A stretch of DNA of 64,000 bases from Pseudomonadota bacterium (GTDB taxonomy: Bacteria; Pseudomonadota; Alphaproteobacteria; Reyranellales; Reyranellaceae). This document shows, in pieces, positions 1 to 12,142 of this stretch (the first letter of the stretch is position 1; each line of letters opens with the position of its first letter). The DNA is taken from NCBI GenBank assembly GCA_018242505.1, contig JAFEBU010000038.1, forward strand, positions 124,001-188,000, given 5' to 3'. The notes below the pieces were generated by a model. It was not told the DNA's origin. It saw nothing but the letters and a program-made list of their open reading frames with translations, and did no database searches. The position numbers and the translations under genes are program-made.

Positions 1-159
1 GCCGAGGTCGAGCACGATAGCGGCGTATTTCATCGCCACAAGCGCAAGTCGCGCGTCGCCGACGGTGCCGACCGAGTCGGCCGCCAGGCCGCCTTGCGAC
101 AAGCCCTTGACCAGGAGCGACACGAGCTCCGGATTGTCCTCGACGAGAAGCACTCTCAT
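1..159 (-). CDS. OmpR-type response regulator, N-terminal part (runs off the left edge)
   Basis: The first 53 residues of a response-regulator receiver domain are encoded on the minus strand, starting from an ATG at 159. It opens MRVLLVEDNPEL, with the acidic pair E7-D8 that binds Mg2+ in this family. The expected phosphoacceptor is D51 in the strand IVLDLG at the window edge. The spacing fits OmpR/PhoB-type regulators, but the DNA-binding domain lies outside the window, so the subfamily is inferred. It is divergent from the metal-efflux operon starting at 300, with 140 bases between, which suggests two-component control of that operon. No clear direct-repeat operator is visible there. Confidence 0.85.
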   Translation of the reverse strand, partial: MRVLLVEDNPELVSLLVKGLSQGGLAADSVGTVGDARLALVAMKYAAIVLDLG

Positions 160-299
160 TGGCGTGCGATCGTCCTGCTGCCTTTGCGGCGCCACTTTAG
201 CACGCGCTTCGCAAAGCTGTCCGTCAGGTAGAAGTAATACAAGCAGGTTAGACCTCGCTTTCACCGTTCCTTTTTCGATTGCGCCGGAACGCATTCCCA

Positions 300-1550
300 A
301 TGTCGATCATCGCTCCGCCGAAAGGTCCAGAGGCCAGGCGCCACCGCCTTTGGCTCGCAGGAGGCGGCGTTGTCGCGCTCGTGGTGGCCGCGATCGGCTT
401 CTGGGCATTCGACAGCGGCTCGGGCAACGCCGTCAGCCGCACCGACAAGGTGGCGCAGGACGCCGACGGCGCCTTTGCGCCAAGCGAGACGCAATGGGCC
501 GGCCTCAAGCTCACGACGGTCCGCCAGGTCGCATTTCGCGACGAACGTGTGACCGACGGCAAGATCGCCATCAACGAGGACACGACCACGCCGGTCTTCT
601 CGCCTTATTCCGGGCGGGTGACGCGCCTGATCGCCAAGCCGGGCGACCATGTCGAGCGCGGCCAGCCGCTGTTCGCCATCGAGGCCACCGAGTTCGTACA
701 GGGCCAGAACGATCTGGTCACCGCAGTTGCCGGAGTCGATAAGGCGAAGTCGAAGCTCGAGCTTGCCAAGGCCACCGAGAAACGCCAGCGCGAGCTGCTG
801 GCGATCAAGGGCGGCGCATTGAAGGATCTCGAGCAGGCGCAGTCCGATCTGGTGAACGCCCAGGGCGACATGCGATCGGCCGAGATCACGCTGGCAGCGG
901 CGCGAAACCGGCTGCGCATCCTCGGCCGGTCGGACGAGGAGATCGCGCGCCTGGAGAAGGTCGACAGCATCGGCGCCGAGGCCATCGTGTCCGCACCCAT
1001 CGAGGGAACCGTCATCCAGCGCAAGGTCGGCCTCGGGCAGTACATCAACACCGGCGCGACCGATCCGGTCTTCACGGTGGGCGATCTCGGCACGGTGTGG
1101 CTGATCGCCAACGTCCGTGAATCGGACGCGCCCCTGATGAAGGTCGGCGCGGCGGTCGAGGTCTCGGTACTGGCCTATCCGGGCCGCATCTTCAACGCCA
1201 AGCTCTCCTACGTGGCGCCGGCGCTCGACCCCAATACGCGCCGCCTGCCGGTGCGCGCGGTGATCCAGAATCCCGGCCGCGCGCTCCTGCCCGAGATGTT
1301 CGCAACCTTCCGCATCGTCGCCGGCCAGAACCGGCTGATGCCGGCGGTGCCGCAGGATGCGGTGATCTACGAAGGCTCCCAGGCCCGCGTCTGGGTGGCC
1401 CGGCCCGGCGAGAAGAAGGTGGTGAGCCGTTCGGTCGAAGTGGGCGGCACCGAGAACGGCCTGGTCGAGGTACGCAAGGGGTTGTCGGTCGGCGAATCGG
1501 TGGTGACGAGCGGCACGCTGTTCATCGATCGCGCCGCAGCTCGCGACTGA
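300..1550 (+). CDS. RND efflux periplasmic adaptor (CusB/CzcB-like membrane fusion protein)
   Basis: This 416-residue protein links an inner-membrane RND pump to its outer-membrane channel. An uncleaved signal anchor is seen at about residues 17-37, after a basic stretch. It is followed by a barrel-sandwich/lipoyl half motif (PYSGRVTRL...GDHVERGQPL), an alpha-hairpin rich in Lys/Glu, the second lipoyl half (SAPIEGTVIQRKV) and a beta-barrel region. The ATG at 300 is preferred over a TTG at 279 because the anchor then begins normally and a GGAAC lies upstream. It is the first gene of a three-gene operon with permease and channel. There is no His/Met-rich metal-binding tail, so the metal is not evident. 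Confidence 0.9.
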   Translation: MSIIAPPKGPEARRHRLWLAGGGVVALVVAAIGFWAFDSGSGNAVSRTDKVAQDADGAFAPSETQWAGLKLTTVRQVAFRDERVTDGKIAINEDTTTPVFSPYSGRVTRLIAKPGDHVERGQPLFAIEATEFVQGQNDLVTAVAGVDKAKSKLELAKATEKRQRELLAIKGGALKDLEQAQSDLVNAQGDMRSAEITLAAARNRLRILGRSDEEIARLEKVDSIGAEAIVSAPIEGTVIQRKVGLGQYINTGATDPVFTVGDLGTVWLIANVRESDAPLMKVGAAVEVSVLAYPGRIFNAKLSYVAPALDPNTRRLPVRAVIQNPGRALLPEMFATFRIVAGQNRLMPAVPQDAVIYEGSQARVWVARPGEKKVVSRSVEVGGTENGLVEVRKGLSVGESVVTSGTLFIDRAAARD

Positions 1551-1571
1551 TCGCCCAAAGCCGAGACCGTC

Positions 1572-4500
1572 ATGAAAGCCGTCATTGCCGCCGCCCTCAA
1601 GCAGCGCGTCCTCGTCATCATCCTGGCGGGCGTGCTGATGGTGGGTGGTTTGTTCGCCTACGGACAGCTCAATATCGAGGCCTATCCCGACCCGGTGCCG
1701 CCGCTGGTCGACATCATCACCCAGAATCCCGGCCAATCGTCGGAGGAGATCGAGCGCTATATCACGATCCCGATCGAAATCCAGATGGCGGGGATCCCCT
1801 ACGTCAAGGCGATCCGGACCATCTCGCTGTTCGGTCTGTCGGACGTGAAGGTGCAATTCACCTACGACCTCACCTACGAGCAGGCGGCGCAGTATGTCAT
1901 CAACCGGTTGAGCCAGCTCCCGCCGCTGCCCAACGGCGTGCAGCCGCAGCTTTCGCCCACCAGCCCGATCGGCGAGATCTACCGCTATCGCGTGGTCGGG
2001 CCGCCAGGCTACACGGTGACCGATCTCAAGACCATCCAGGACTGGATCCTACAGCGCCGCTTCAAGGCGATCCCCGGTGTCATCGACGTCACGGGCTGGG
2101 GCGGCAAGACCAAGACCTACGACATCACGGTCGATCTCGCCCGGCTGCAAGCCTACGGCCTCACCTTGAAACAGGTCCTCGATGGGCTGAACAACGCCAA
2201 CATCAATGTCGGCGCCAATACGGTGAACATCGGCTCGCAGTCGGCGATCGTCCGCTCGGTCGGGCAGATCCGTTCGATGGACGATATCCGCAAGACCATG
2301 CTGGCGGCTCCCAACGGCGCGCCGGTGCTCGTGTCCGACGTGGCGACGGTGACGGTCGGCAACGAACCCCGACTCGGCATCGCCGGACAAAACGACGACG
2401 ACGACATCGTGCAGGGCATCGTCCTGATGCGGCGCGGCGCGCAGACGCTGCCGACCCTGCAGGGCGTGCTGGCCGAGGTCGCGAAGATCAACAGCTCGGG
2501 CATCCTGCCCCCCGGGGTGCGCATCGAGCGGATCTATGACCGCAGCCGCCTGGTGGACGTGACGACGCACACCGTCCTGCACAACACGGCGGTGGGCGTC
2601 TTGCTCATCTTCCTGATCCAGTGGCTGTTCCTCGGCAATCTGCGCAGCGCGCTGATCGTTTCGGCCACCATCCCGTTCGCACTCCTGTTCGCGGTGACGA
2701 TCCTGGTGCTGAGCGGCGAGTCGGCGAACCTGCTGTCCATGGGCGCGATCGATTTCGGCATCATCGTCGATGCCACGGTGATCATGGTCGAGAACGTCTT
2801 TCGCCATCTCTCGCAGGCGCATGCCGCCGCACCCCGGGCCGCGGCGCCGAACGGCCTCACCGGCAAGCTCGCCGTGATCTTCGCGGCATCGACAGAAGTC
2901 ACCCACGCGATCTTCTTCGCCGCCACCATCATCATCGCAGGCTTCATGCCGCTCTTCACCCTGTCGGGAGTGGAGGGCCACATCTTCGGGCCGATGGCGC
3001 GGACCTATGCCTATGCCCTGTCCGGCGGCCTGCTCGCGACCTTCACCGTGTCGCCGGCTCTTTCGGCGCTGATCCTGCCCGAGACGGTGGCCCATGCCGA
3101 GACGCGGGCGGTGCGGGCGCTGACCCGCTTCTATGCCGGCGTCCGCACGGTGGTACTCGACCGGCCGCGCACGACGATCTTTGCCGGGCTCGGCGTCGGC
3201 GCGCTCGCTGTTCTGGCGGCGAGCACGATCGGTCTCGAATTCCTGCCCAAGCTCGAGGAAGGCAACATGTGGATCCGCGCCACCATGCCGACCTCGATTT
3301 CGCTCGAGACCGGCAACGACTACGCCAACCGCATGCGCAAGCTGATCGCAAGCTTTCCCGAAGCCCAGACGGTGATCTCCCAGCATGGCCGGCCCGACGA
3401 CGGCACCGATTCCACCGGTTTCTTCAATGTCGAGTTCTTCGTGCCACTGAAGCCCATGGATCAGTGGCGCAAGGGCATCGACAAGGAAGAGCTGATCGCC
3501 GAGATGAACGATGCGCTGGAGAAGGCCTTTCCCGGTGTCGAGTTCAATTTCTCGCAATACATCCAGGACAATGTCGAGGAAGCGGCCTCGGGCGTGAAGG
3601 GCGAGAACTCGGTCAAGATCTTCGGCAACGACCTCGAGACGCTCGCCAAGGTGGCCGACCAGGTCAAGGACGCGATGGCCACCGTGCCCGGCATCGCCGA
3701 TCTCTCCGTCTTCGCTTCGCTGGGCCAGCCCACGATCCGTATCGATATCGACCGCAGCAAGGCCGCCCGCTACGGCCTTGCCCCGGGCGATATCAACGCC
3801 ACCGTCCAGGCGGCGGTCGGCGGCCAGGCCGCAGGCGATCTCTACGAGAACGGCAGCGACCGCCATTTCCCCATGATCGTCCGCCTCGCGCCCCGCTACC
3901 GCCAGAGCCTGGAGGCGATCCGGAGCATTCCGATCGGCGTGCAGGGACCCAATGGCGTCACCCAGGTGCCCTTGTCGGAAGTCGCGACCGTCCGGCTCGT
4001 CTCGGGTGCCTACTATATCTATCGCGAGCAGCAGCAACGCTACGTTCCGGTCAAGTTCAGCGTGCGCGGCCGCGACCTCGGCAGCACGGTGCTCGAGGCG
4101 CAGGAGCGCGTCGCGGAGAAAGTGAAGATCCCCAGCGGCTATCGCGTGGAATGGGTCGGCGAGTTCGGCAACCTCAAGGCCGCCCTGCACCGGCTGGCGA
4201 TCGCCGTGCCGATCGCCATCGCGCTGATCCTGCTGCTGCTGTACGTGAGCTTCGGCAACCTGCGCGACACGTTGCTGGCGGGCAGCGCCATTCCGATGGC
4301 GCTCACCGGCGGCCTGCTGTCGCTCTTCGTCTTCGGCATGCCGTTCAGCATCTCCGCCGCCATCGGCTTCGTCGCCCTGTTCGGCATCGCGGCGATGAAC
4401 GGCATCATGGTGCTGTCCTGCTACAACCGCCTGATCGATTCGGGGCTCGAGCGCGCCAACGCGCTGCGGCAGACCTGCGAGCAGCAGATGCGGCCAGTGC

Positions 4501-4718
4501 TGATGACCTGCGTTGCCGCCTGCGTCGGCCTCCTGCCCGCCGCCTTCTCGACCGCGATCGGCAGCCAGGTCCAGCGACCCCTCGCGGTTGTGGTGGTCGG
4601 TGGCACGCTGGTGGCGCCTTTCCTGTTCCTCACCGTCCTGCCGGCGGCGATCGGCCTCTTCTCGCGTCGTCGACCCGTGATCGACGTGCCGGCGCCTTCC
4701 GTCGCGGAGACGCCGTGA
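1572..4718 (+). CDS. Heavy-metal-type RND efflux permease (CusA/CzcA family)
   Basis: This 1,048-residue inner-membrane proton antiporter pumps substrate from periplasm or cytoplasm into the tripartite channel. It has the two-fold RND repeat: TM1 at the N-terminus, a large periplasmic loop, six further TM segments, then the repeat. The HME signature in TM4 is DFGIIVDATVIMVEN at residues 394-408. D394, D400 and E407 keep the exact spacing of CzcA D402/D408/E415, the proton-relay residues. The usual D-G-A-V is D-A-T-V here, so substrate may differ from classic Co/Zn/Cd or Cu/Ag pumps. It lies 21 nt after the adaptor, and its TGA overlaps the next ATG (TGATG). Confidence 0.95.
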   Translation: MKAVIAAALKQRVLVIILAGVLMVGGLFAYGQLNIEAYPDPVPPLVDIITQNPGQSSEEIERYITIPIEIQMAGIPYVKAIRTISLFGLSDVKVQFTYDLTYEQAAQYVINRLSQLPPLPNGVQPQLSPTSPIGEIYRYRVVGPPGYTVTDLKTIQDWILQRRFKAIPGVIDVTGWGGKTKTYDITVDLARLQAYGLTLKQVLDGLNNANINVGANTVNIGSQSAIVRSVGQIRSMDDIRKTMLAAPNGAPVLVSDVATVTVGNEPRLGIAGQNDDDDIVQGIVLMRRGAQTLPTLQGVLAEVAKINSSGILPPGVRIERIYDRSRLVDVTTHTVLHNTAVGVLLIFLIQWLFLGNLRSALIVSATIPFALLFAVTILVLSGESANLLSMGAIDFGIIVDATVIMVENVFRHLSQAHAAAPRAAAPNGLTGKLAVIFAASTEVTHAIFFAATIIIAGFMPLFTLSGVEGHIFGPMARTYAYALSGGLLATFTVSPALSALILPETVAHAETRAVRALTRFYAGVRTVVLDRPRTTIFAGLGVGALAVLAASTIGLEFLPKLEEGNMWIRATMPTSISLETGNDYANRMRKLIASFPEAQTVISQHGRPDDGTDSTGFFNVEFFVPLKPMDQWRKGIDKEELIAEMNDALEKAFPGVEFNFSQYIQDNVEEAASGVKGENSVKIFGNDLETLAKVADQVKDAMATVPGIADLSVFASLGQPTIRIDIDRSKAARYGLAPGDINATVQAAVGGQAAGDLYENGSDRHFPMIVRLAPRYRQSLEAIRSIPIGVQGPNGVTQVPLSEVATVRLVSGAYYIYREQQQRYVPVKFSVRGRDLGSTVLEAQERVAEKVKIPSGYRVEWVGEFGNLKAALHRLAIAVPIAIALILLLLYVSFGNLRDTLLAGSAIPMALTGGLLSLFVFGMPFSISAAIGFVALFGIAAMNGIMVLSCYNRLIDSGLERANALRQTCEQQMRPVLMTCVAACVGLLPAAFSTAIGSQVQRPLAVVVVGGTLVAPFLFLTVLPAAIGLFSRRRPVIDVPAPSVAETP

Positions 4719-6268
4719 TGCGGCCGGTCGCGCTTCTTCTTGCCGGGTCTGCGGCCTGCGTCGCGCTCTCGGGCTGCATGGTGGGACCCGACTTCAAGCG
4801 CCCTCCGCCACCCAAGACCGAGGCCTATCTGTCCTCGGATCCGCCGACCGATCTTGTCGCCGGCGGCATCCGCGGCGGCGAGGCGCAGACCCTGGTGCGC
4901 GGCATGGATATTCCCGGCCAGTGGTGGAAGGTGTTCCAATCCACGCCACTCAATGGCCTGATCGAAAGCGCGCTCAACGCCAACCCGGACGTGCAGGCGG
5001 CGGTGGCCGGCCTCAAGGTGGCGCAAGAGAATGCCCGCGCCCAGCGCGCCACGCTCTTTCCCACGCTCCAGGCGAACTTCGGTGCGTCGCAAAACGAGAC
5101 GCCCGGCAGCCTTTCGCCGGCGACCGCCTCGGGGGCGTCCGTCTACGGGCTGTTCACGATGGGCCTCAGCCTCACCTATGCGCTCGATCTCTGGGGCGGC
5201 AACCGTCGCCAGATCGAATCGCTCGATGCACTCGCCGAGGCGCAGTGCTTCCAGCTCGAAGGCGCCTATCTATCGCTCGCGTCGAACGTTGTGGCTGCAG
5301 CGGTGCTGGAGGCTTCGCTGCGCGCCCAGATCGACGCCACCCAGCGCATCATCGCCGCGCAGCAGACGACGCTCGGCATCCTGCGCGGACAGGCCAATCT
5401 CGGCGCCATTCCCGGCGGCGATGTCGCGACCCAGCAAGCCGCCCTCGCCCAGGCGGAAGCGACCCTGCCGCCGTTGCAGAAGGCCTTGGCGCAGCAGCGC
5501 GACCTTATCGCCACACTGACCGGCCACCTGCCGAGCGACGATATCGCCGCGCGCTTCCACCTCGACGATCTCACCCTGCCGCACGACCTGCCGGTCAGCC
5601 TGCCCTCCCAGCTCGTCGAGCAGCGCCCCGATGTGCGTGCCGCCGAGGCCAATCTCCATTCGGCCAGCGCCCTGGTCGGGGTCGCCATCTCCAATCAATT
5701 GCCGCAGATCACGCTCGCCGCCAGCGTGAACACGCAGTCGCTCAGCACCGACACCCTGTTCGGACCCGGCCTCACCGGCATCATGGCCGGCGCGAGCGTC
5801 CTGCAGACCATCCTGGACGGTGGCGCGCTGGCGGCAAAGAAGCGTGCTGCCCAGGCGGCTCTCCAGCAGGCCGATGCGCAGTATCGCTCGGTAGTGCTCA
5901 CCGCCTTCCGCAATGTCGCCGATACGCTGCGGGCGCTGCAATACGATGCGATCACGCTCAAGGCTGCCGTCGATGCCGAGCGGGCCGCGGCCACCAGCCT
6001 CGACATCGCACAGCGCCGTCTGGCGCTCGGCGACACGACCTACGTGACGGTCCTGCTGGCCCAGCTCACCTATCAGCAGACGCTGCTCAGCCGCGTCCAG
6101 GCACAGGCGGCACGCTTCACCGACACGGCCGCCCTGTTCCAGGCGCTGGGCGGCGGCTGGTGGAACCGCACGCCGCCCGGTCCCGAGGAGCAGGCCCGCC
6201 GCTTGCGGTGCCGGCCGCCGAGGCCACACACGCAGAACGATCTGCATACGGCCGCCAACGCCGGTTAG
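4718..6268 (+). CDS. RND outer-membrane channel lipoprotein (NodT/OprM family)
   Basis: This 516-residue TolC-like outer-membrane factor completes the tripartite pump. The N-terminus has a signal sequence ending in a lipobox LSGC, with C20 as the lipidated cysteine, then MVGPDFKRP, which is typical of NodT-family channels. Two outer-membrane efflux (OEP) repeats follow, with Ala/Gln-rich coiled coils; phrases such as EQRPDVRAAEANL mark the second. The ATG at 4718 shares a base with the permease stop, implying translational coupling. Length and context are normal for the family, and nothing is broken. Confidence 0.93.
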   Translation: MRPVALLLAGSAACVALSGCMVGPDFKRPPPPKTEAYLSSDPPTDLVAGGIRGGEAQTLVRGMDIPGQWWKVFQSTPLNGLIESALNANPDVQAAVAGLKVAQENARAQRATLFPTLQANFGASQNETPGSLSPATASGASVYGLFTMGLSLTYALDLWGGNRRQIESLDALAEAQCFQLEGAYLSLASNVVAAAVLEASLRAQIDATQRIIAAQQTTLGILRGQANLGAIPGGDVATQQAALAQAEATLPPLQKALAQQRDLIATLTGHLPSDDIAARFHLDDLTLPHDLPVSLPSQLVEQRPDVRAAEANLHSASALVGVAISNQLPQITLAASVNTQSLSTDTLFGPGLTGIMAGASVLQTILDGGALAAKKRAAQAALQQADAQYRSVVLTAFRNVADTLRALQYDAITLKAAVDAERAAATSLDIAQRRLALGDTTYVTVLLAQLTYQQTLLSRVQAQAARFTDTAALFQALGGGWWNRTPPGPEEQARRLRCRPPRPHTQNDLHTAANAG

Positions 6269-6327
6269 GCCGGCCTTCCGGTGCAAGACGGCTTGACCCA
6301 TCGCAGAGGCGTCGTGAAAAGAGGCCG

Positions 6328-7125
6328 ATGCCCTCTTCGGACGACTTCATCGATCTTGGCGACCGGACGCTGCGTGTGCGCCGGCTCGCGCCGCAACGCG
6401 ACGACGGCCTCGACCGCACGACGCTGGTCTTCCTGCACGAGGGGTTGGGCTGCATCGAGATGTGGCGCGATTTTCCGCAGAAGCTTTGCGATGCCACGAT
6501 GTGCCCCGGGCTCATCTACGACCGCACCGCCTACGGCAAGTCCAGTCCCTGGCCGGCCGATCCGGGTTTGCGTTACATGGAGATCGAGGCCGACATCGTG
6601 CTGCCCAAGCTCCTGGCCGCGGCCGGGATCGAGGATTGCGTACTGGTGGGCCACAGCGATGGCGGCACGATCGCGCTCAACTATGCCGCCGCCGATCCCG
6701 AGCCGTTGCGCGCCGTCGCCACTCTCGCCGCCCATGCGATCAACGAACCGATCTGCGTCGAGCGGATCGCCGAGGCACAGGCGGCCTTCGCCTCGGGCGA
6801 TCTGCGCCCGCGGCTCGCGAAGTATCACGGCGACAACGTCGATCGTGCCTTCCATCTCTGGGCCGATGCCTGGGCCACCCCCGGCTTCGAGCCCATGGAC
6901 GCCGACGGCCGCCTGCCCGGCGTGCAGGTACCGGTACAGGCCATCCAGGGCGAGGACGACGAGTACGGCACCGAGCTGCAGCTCGGCATCATTGCCGGCA
7001 AGGTCGGCGGCTACTGCGAGACGCGGCTGGTGCCCGGGTGCGGCCACAGCCCGCACCTGCAGCAGCCCGCCTATGTCCTCAGTGAAATGAGCCGATTCAT
7101 CGCCCCGCTGGCGCTGGTTGGCTGA
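6328..7125 (+). CDS. Alpha/beta hydrolase
   Basis: This 265-residue serine hydrolase has no signal peptide. The nucleophile elbow is G-H-S-D-G-G with S110. An acidic member is likely in GEDDEYGT, and the catalytic His lies in GCGHSPH near the C-terminus. An oxyanion-type HEGLG stands near residue 38. The ATG at 6328 follows an AAAAGAGG ribosome site. It begins 59 nt after the efflux channel and could be cotranscribed, though a role in efflux is not implied. Substrate is unknown. Its 3' end lies within about 20 bases of an IS481 scar, but the C-terminus looks complete. Confidence 0.88.
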   Translation: MPSSDDFIDLGDRTLRVRRLAPQRDDGLDRTTLVFLHEGLGCIEMWRDFPQKLCDATMCPGLIYDRTAYGKSSPWPADPGLRYMEIEADIVLPKLLAAAGIEDCVLVGHSDGGTIALNYAAADPEPLRAVATLAAHAINEPICVERIAEAQAAFASGDLRPRLAKYHGDNVDRAFHLWADAWATPGFEPMDADGRLPGVQVPVQAIQGEDDEYGTELQLGIIAGKVGGYCETRLVPGCGHSPHLQQPAYVLSEMSRFIAPLALVG

Positions 7126-7144
7126 GCCCAAGCGCAGGCTTCCC

Positions 7145-7429
7145 TGCAAAATGCGACGATGATGCCTTCATCCTCGAGGGACAGGGAGGTCGACTTCGGG
7201 TCTTTGGGGCCGGTCGGCAGATCCACCGTCGCACTGCGCTTCTTCCACTTGGCGACGGTCTTTTGATTGATGCTGTAGCGCCTGGCCAGCGCTCTCAGGC
7301 TCTCTTGACTATGTTGTATCGCTCGACGGATCGCCTCTGTCGTTGTGGCGCAGCCGTGCAGAACCTGGCCCATAGCGCATCCTTCCATTCCCTGGAAAAC
7401 AATGCTCCATCAAACCCTGGGATCAAACA
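7145..7429 (-). mobile_element. IS481-type element remnant: left end plus transposase N-terminus
   Basis: Reading the minus strand from 7429, the sequence starts TGTTTGATCCC and encodes, from an ATG at 7373, MGQVLHG...TTEAIRRAIQ with an HTH (RRYSINQKTVAKWKK). This is the N-terminus of a well-known IS481-like transposase type. Homology stops near 7145 after GIIVAF, so the DDE catalytic domain and right end are gone. The terminus is one base from a CTAG, a target preferred by IS481 itself. A second fragment with the same left end lies at 27830-27926. The element cannot move by itself. Confidence 0.85.
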
Positions 7430-7430
7430 G

Positions 7431-7765
7431 CTAGATGTCTGCGAAGACTTCCAGCAGATTTCCATCTGGATCGCGGAAGAACAGCGTCCGGTGTCCAAAG
7501 GACTGGTCCGTGGGCGGTAAAAGCAGATTGATGCCCTGCCGCACGAGGTCGTCGGTGCATTGAGATCGGAGCATCTGCGGCAGTCCGGCTTGGCATGGCC
7601 AAAGCCAGGGTGTTGTCGCCCACCCGATATTCGATCCAACCCGATGAAAGCTCTCGGATCAGGGAAAGCCAAGGATGTCTTGGTAGAAGCGACGCATCGC
7701 CGTCATATCGCGCACGAAGATGACCGTGTAGTCGATTGCCCGAATCGCTCGAAAAGCTGAGCCGT
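7431..7765 (-). pseudogene. Decayed VOC (glyoxalase/bleomycin-resistance fold) protein
   Basis: Pieces of one VOC domain are readable in different minus-strand frames: AIDYTVIFVRDMTAMRRFYQ, then SGWIEYRVGDNTLALA, then DDLVRQGINLLLPPTDQSFG leading to FFRDPDGNLLEVFADI and a stop at 7431. Together they make one full-length VOC fold, but at least two frameshifts and an internal loss separate them, and no good start codon remains. The stop abuts the IS481 terminus. VOC proteins of this type are small metal-dependent lyases, dioxygenases or resistance proteins. The ancestral function is not known. Confidence 0.75.
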
Positions 7766-7779
7766 AGGGTGGCTTCCGG

Positions 7780-8763
7780 CTAGAGATGCTTCAGCTCGCT
7801 GGTCGCGGCCCAATTGAGCTCCGACGCCGTCGGGCAGCGTGCCTGGGTGAGCTGAAACCGCTCCCGCGCATGCTGGCGATCGCCGCGGCGCAGCGCCTCC
7901 ATGCCGATGAAAAACGCGGCCGGACACTTGCCGTTGGTGCGCTTGGCCTGCCCGTCCGATTCGGCCACGACCTCAAGCTGGCCGGGCGTCAACCGCCCGA
8001 GCAGGAAGCTCGCGATTGGCCCCGGCCACGAGGAGAGATCCTCGCGACCGAGCTCGCTGGCCAACGCAGCGCGCGCGTCCCGCCGCGTATGAACCTGGGC
8101 GGCATAGCGCCACAGCAGCGCCGGCAGACGCTCGGCCAGCGTCCTGCGTCCGACCAGCGAGCCGTTGAAATCGTCGGCGGCCTGAGAGAAGTCGCCGAGA
8201 TTGAAGTCGGCATGGCCGCGATAGTAGAACGCAGCGCGCCGCTCGGCCTCGTTCGACGACGCGGCGAGCGCCGAGTCGAGCAGGCCCCGCGCGCGTGAGA
8301 AATCGGCGATTTGCATGTTGACCTGGGCTTGCGCAACCGTGAGCCAGGGATCTCCGGGCTTGCGCTGCAGGCCGTATTCGAGCGTCCGCAGCGCCGCAGC
8401 GCGATCGCCGCCGCCGGCCAGTTCGGGTTGGGTGCTGGACAGCACGACCTGCCACACCGAGGGCAGCAGCTTGCCCATCTCGGCCACGTCCTTCTGGCTG
8501 TCGGCCTCACGGCCGACACGGCTCAACTGGAAAGCGCGGATGCTGAGATAGACCGTGCGATCCATCGGCGACAGCTGCCGAGCCGACAGGATCTTGTCGA
8601 GCACGTCGATCTGCGTGCTGCGGGTCGGAGCATCGGACAGCCGGCTGAACCCGCGCGCGGAGGGATCCCAGGCGCGATCGCTGTTGTCTTGGGCGGCGCT
8701 ATCGCCCGCAGCTGCGACGAGGACGATCAAAGCGCCCAGAATGCCGCGCGTTTTCCAAGCCAT
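7780..8763 (-). CDS. Exported TPR-repeat protein (NlpI-like)
   Basis: This 327-residue protein has an N-terminal signal peptide (hydrophobic residues about 8-20, probable cleavage after DSAAQ). The rest is helical TPR-like repeats, for example around LRTLEYGLQRKPGDPWL and FYYRGHADFNLGDFSQAADDF. The C-terminal pattern KCPAAFFIGMEALRRGD resembles periplasmic/outer-membrane TPR proteins such as NlpI, but there is no lipobox cysteine. It is transcribed alone, divergent from aconitase. The likely role is a protein-interaction scaffold in the periplasm; no partner is shown by the context. Confidence 0.8.
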   Translation of the reverse strand: MAWKTRGILGALIVLVAAAGDSAAQDNSDRAWDPSARGFSRLSDAPTRSTQIDVLDKILSARQLSPMDRTVYLSIRAFQLSRVGREADSQKDVAEMGKLLPSVWQVVLSSTQPELAGGGDRAAALRTLEYGLQRKPGDPWLTVAQAQVNMQIADFSRARGLLDSALAASSNEAERRAAFYYRGHADFNLGDFSQAADDFNGSLVGRRTLAERLPALLWRYAAQVHTRRDARAALASELGREDLSSWPGPIASFLLGRLTPGQLEVVAESDGQAKRTNGKCPAAFFIGMEALRRGDRQHARERFQLTQARCPTASELNWAATSELKHL

Positions 8764-8873
8764 GGATCAATCTCGCACACTGTCAGGCAACCCGCATCCG
8801 CCGATTGCCTGGGCCCTTCCATGCCCTTATTTTGCGACCGAATTTTGCCCGAACCGATCGCAGGAGTACCGCC

Positions 8874-11558
<2,685 letters not shown>

Positions 11559-11587
11559 GGCCGCCTCGGCTCGGGGAAAGGCGCGTC

Positions 11588-12142
11588 ATGGCGACAGGGC
11601 TGGCCGGCCACTTCGTCGCCATGGCGCGCAACAATGCCTGGGCCAACCACCGGCTGCTCACGGCCTGCACGGCATTGACGCCGCAGGAATTCGCCGCCCC
11701 GCGCCAAAGCTTCTTCCCGTCGCTGCGCGCGACGCTGAACCACATCCTGTGGGTCGATGTCTATTACATCGACGCACTCGAGCGCGACCCGGCGGTCCTC
11801 CGCCGCTACGACGATCCGCCTCCCGATTTTGCCGACGCCGTATCGCTCCACGACGCCCAGCGCGCGAGCGACCGCCGTCTGCTCGCCTTCTGCGAACGCC
11901 AGACCGAGGCCACGCTTGGCGAAGGCCTGGTGCTGCCGCGGCCCAATCGCACCCCGCCGCCCTCCAGTGTCGCCTCGATCCTGGAGCATCTCTTCCAGCA
12001 CCAGATCCATCATCGCGGCCAGGCCCATGCGATGCTTTCGGGAACGCACGTGAAGCCGCCGCAACTCGACGAGTTCTTCCTGGCTGGCGAAGAGCATCTG
12101 CGGCGCGACGAGCTGCGGGTGCTGGGCCTGCCCGAGACCTGA
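11588..12142 (+). CDS. DinB-family metal-dependent protein
   Basis: This 184-residue four-helix DinB/YfiT-type protein has the His triad that binds a divalent metal: H52 in LNHILWVD, and H141/H142 in HQIHHRGQ. Family members include bacillithiol- or mycothiol-dependent transferases and many of unknown activity. The N-terminus MARNNAWANHRLL is characteristic of the proteobacterial subgroup. It starts 29 nt after acnA, and its TGA overlaps the ATG of the following VOC-hydrolase gene, so the two are probably translationally coupled. The substrate is not predictable. Confidence 0.88.
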   Translation: MATGLAGHFVAMARNNAWANHRLLTACTALTPQEFAAPRQSFFPSLRATLNHILWVDVYYIDALERDPAVLRRYDDPPPDFADAVSLHDAQRASDRRLLAFCERQTEATLGEGLVLPRPNRTPPPSSVASILEHLFQHQIHHRGQAHAMLSGTHVKPPQLDEFFLAGEEHLRRDELRVLGLPET

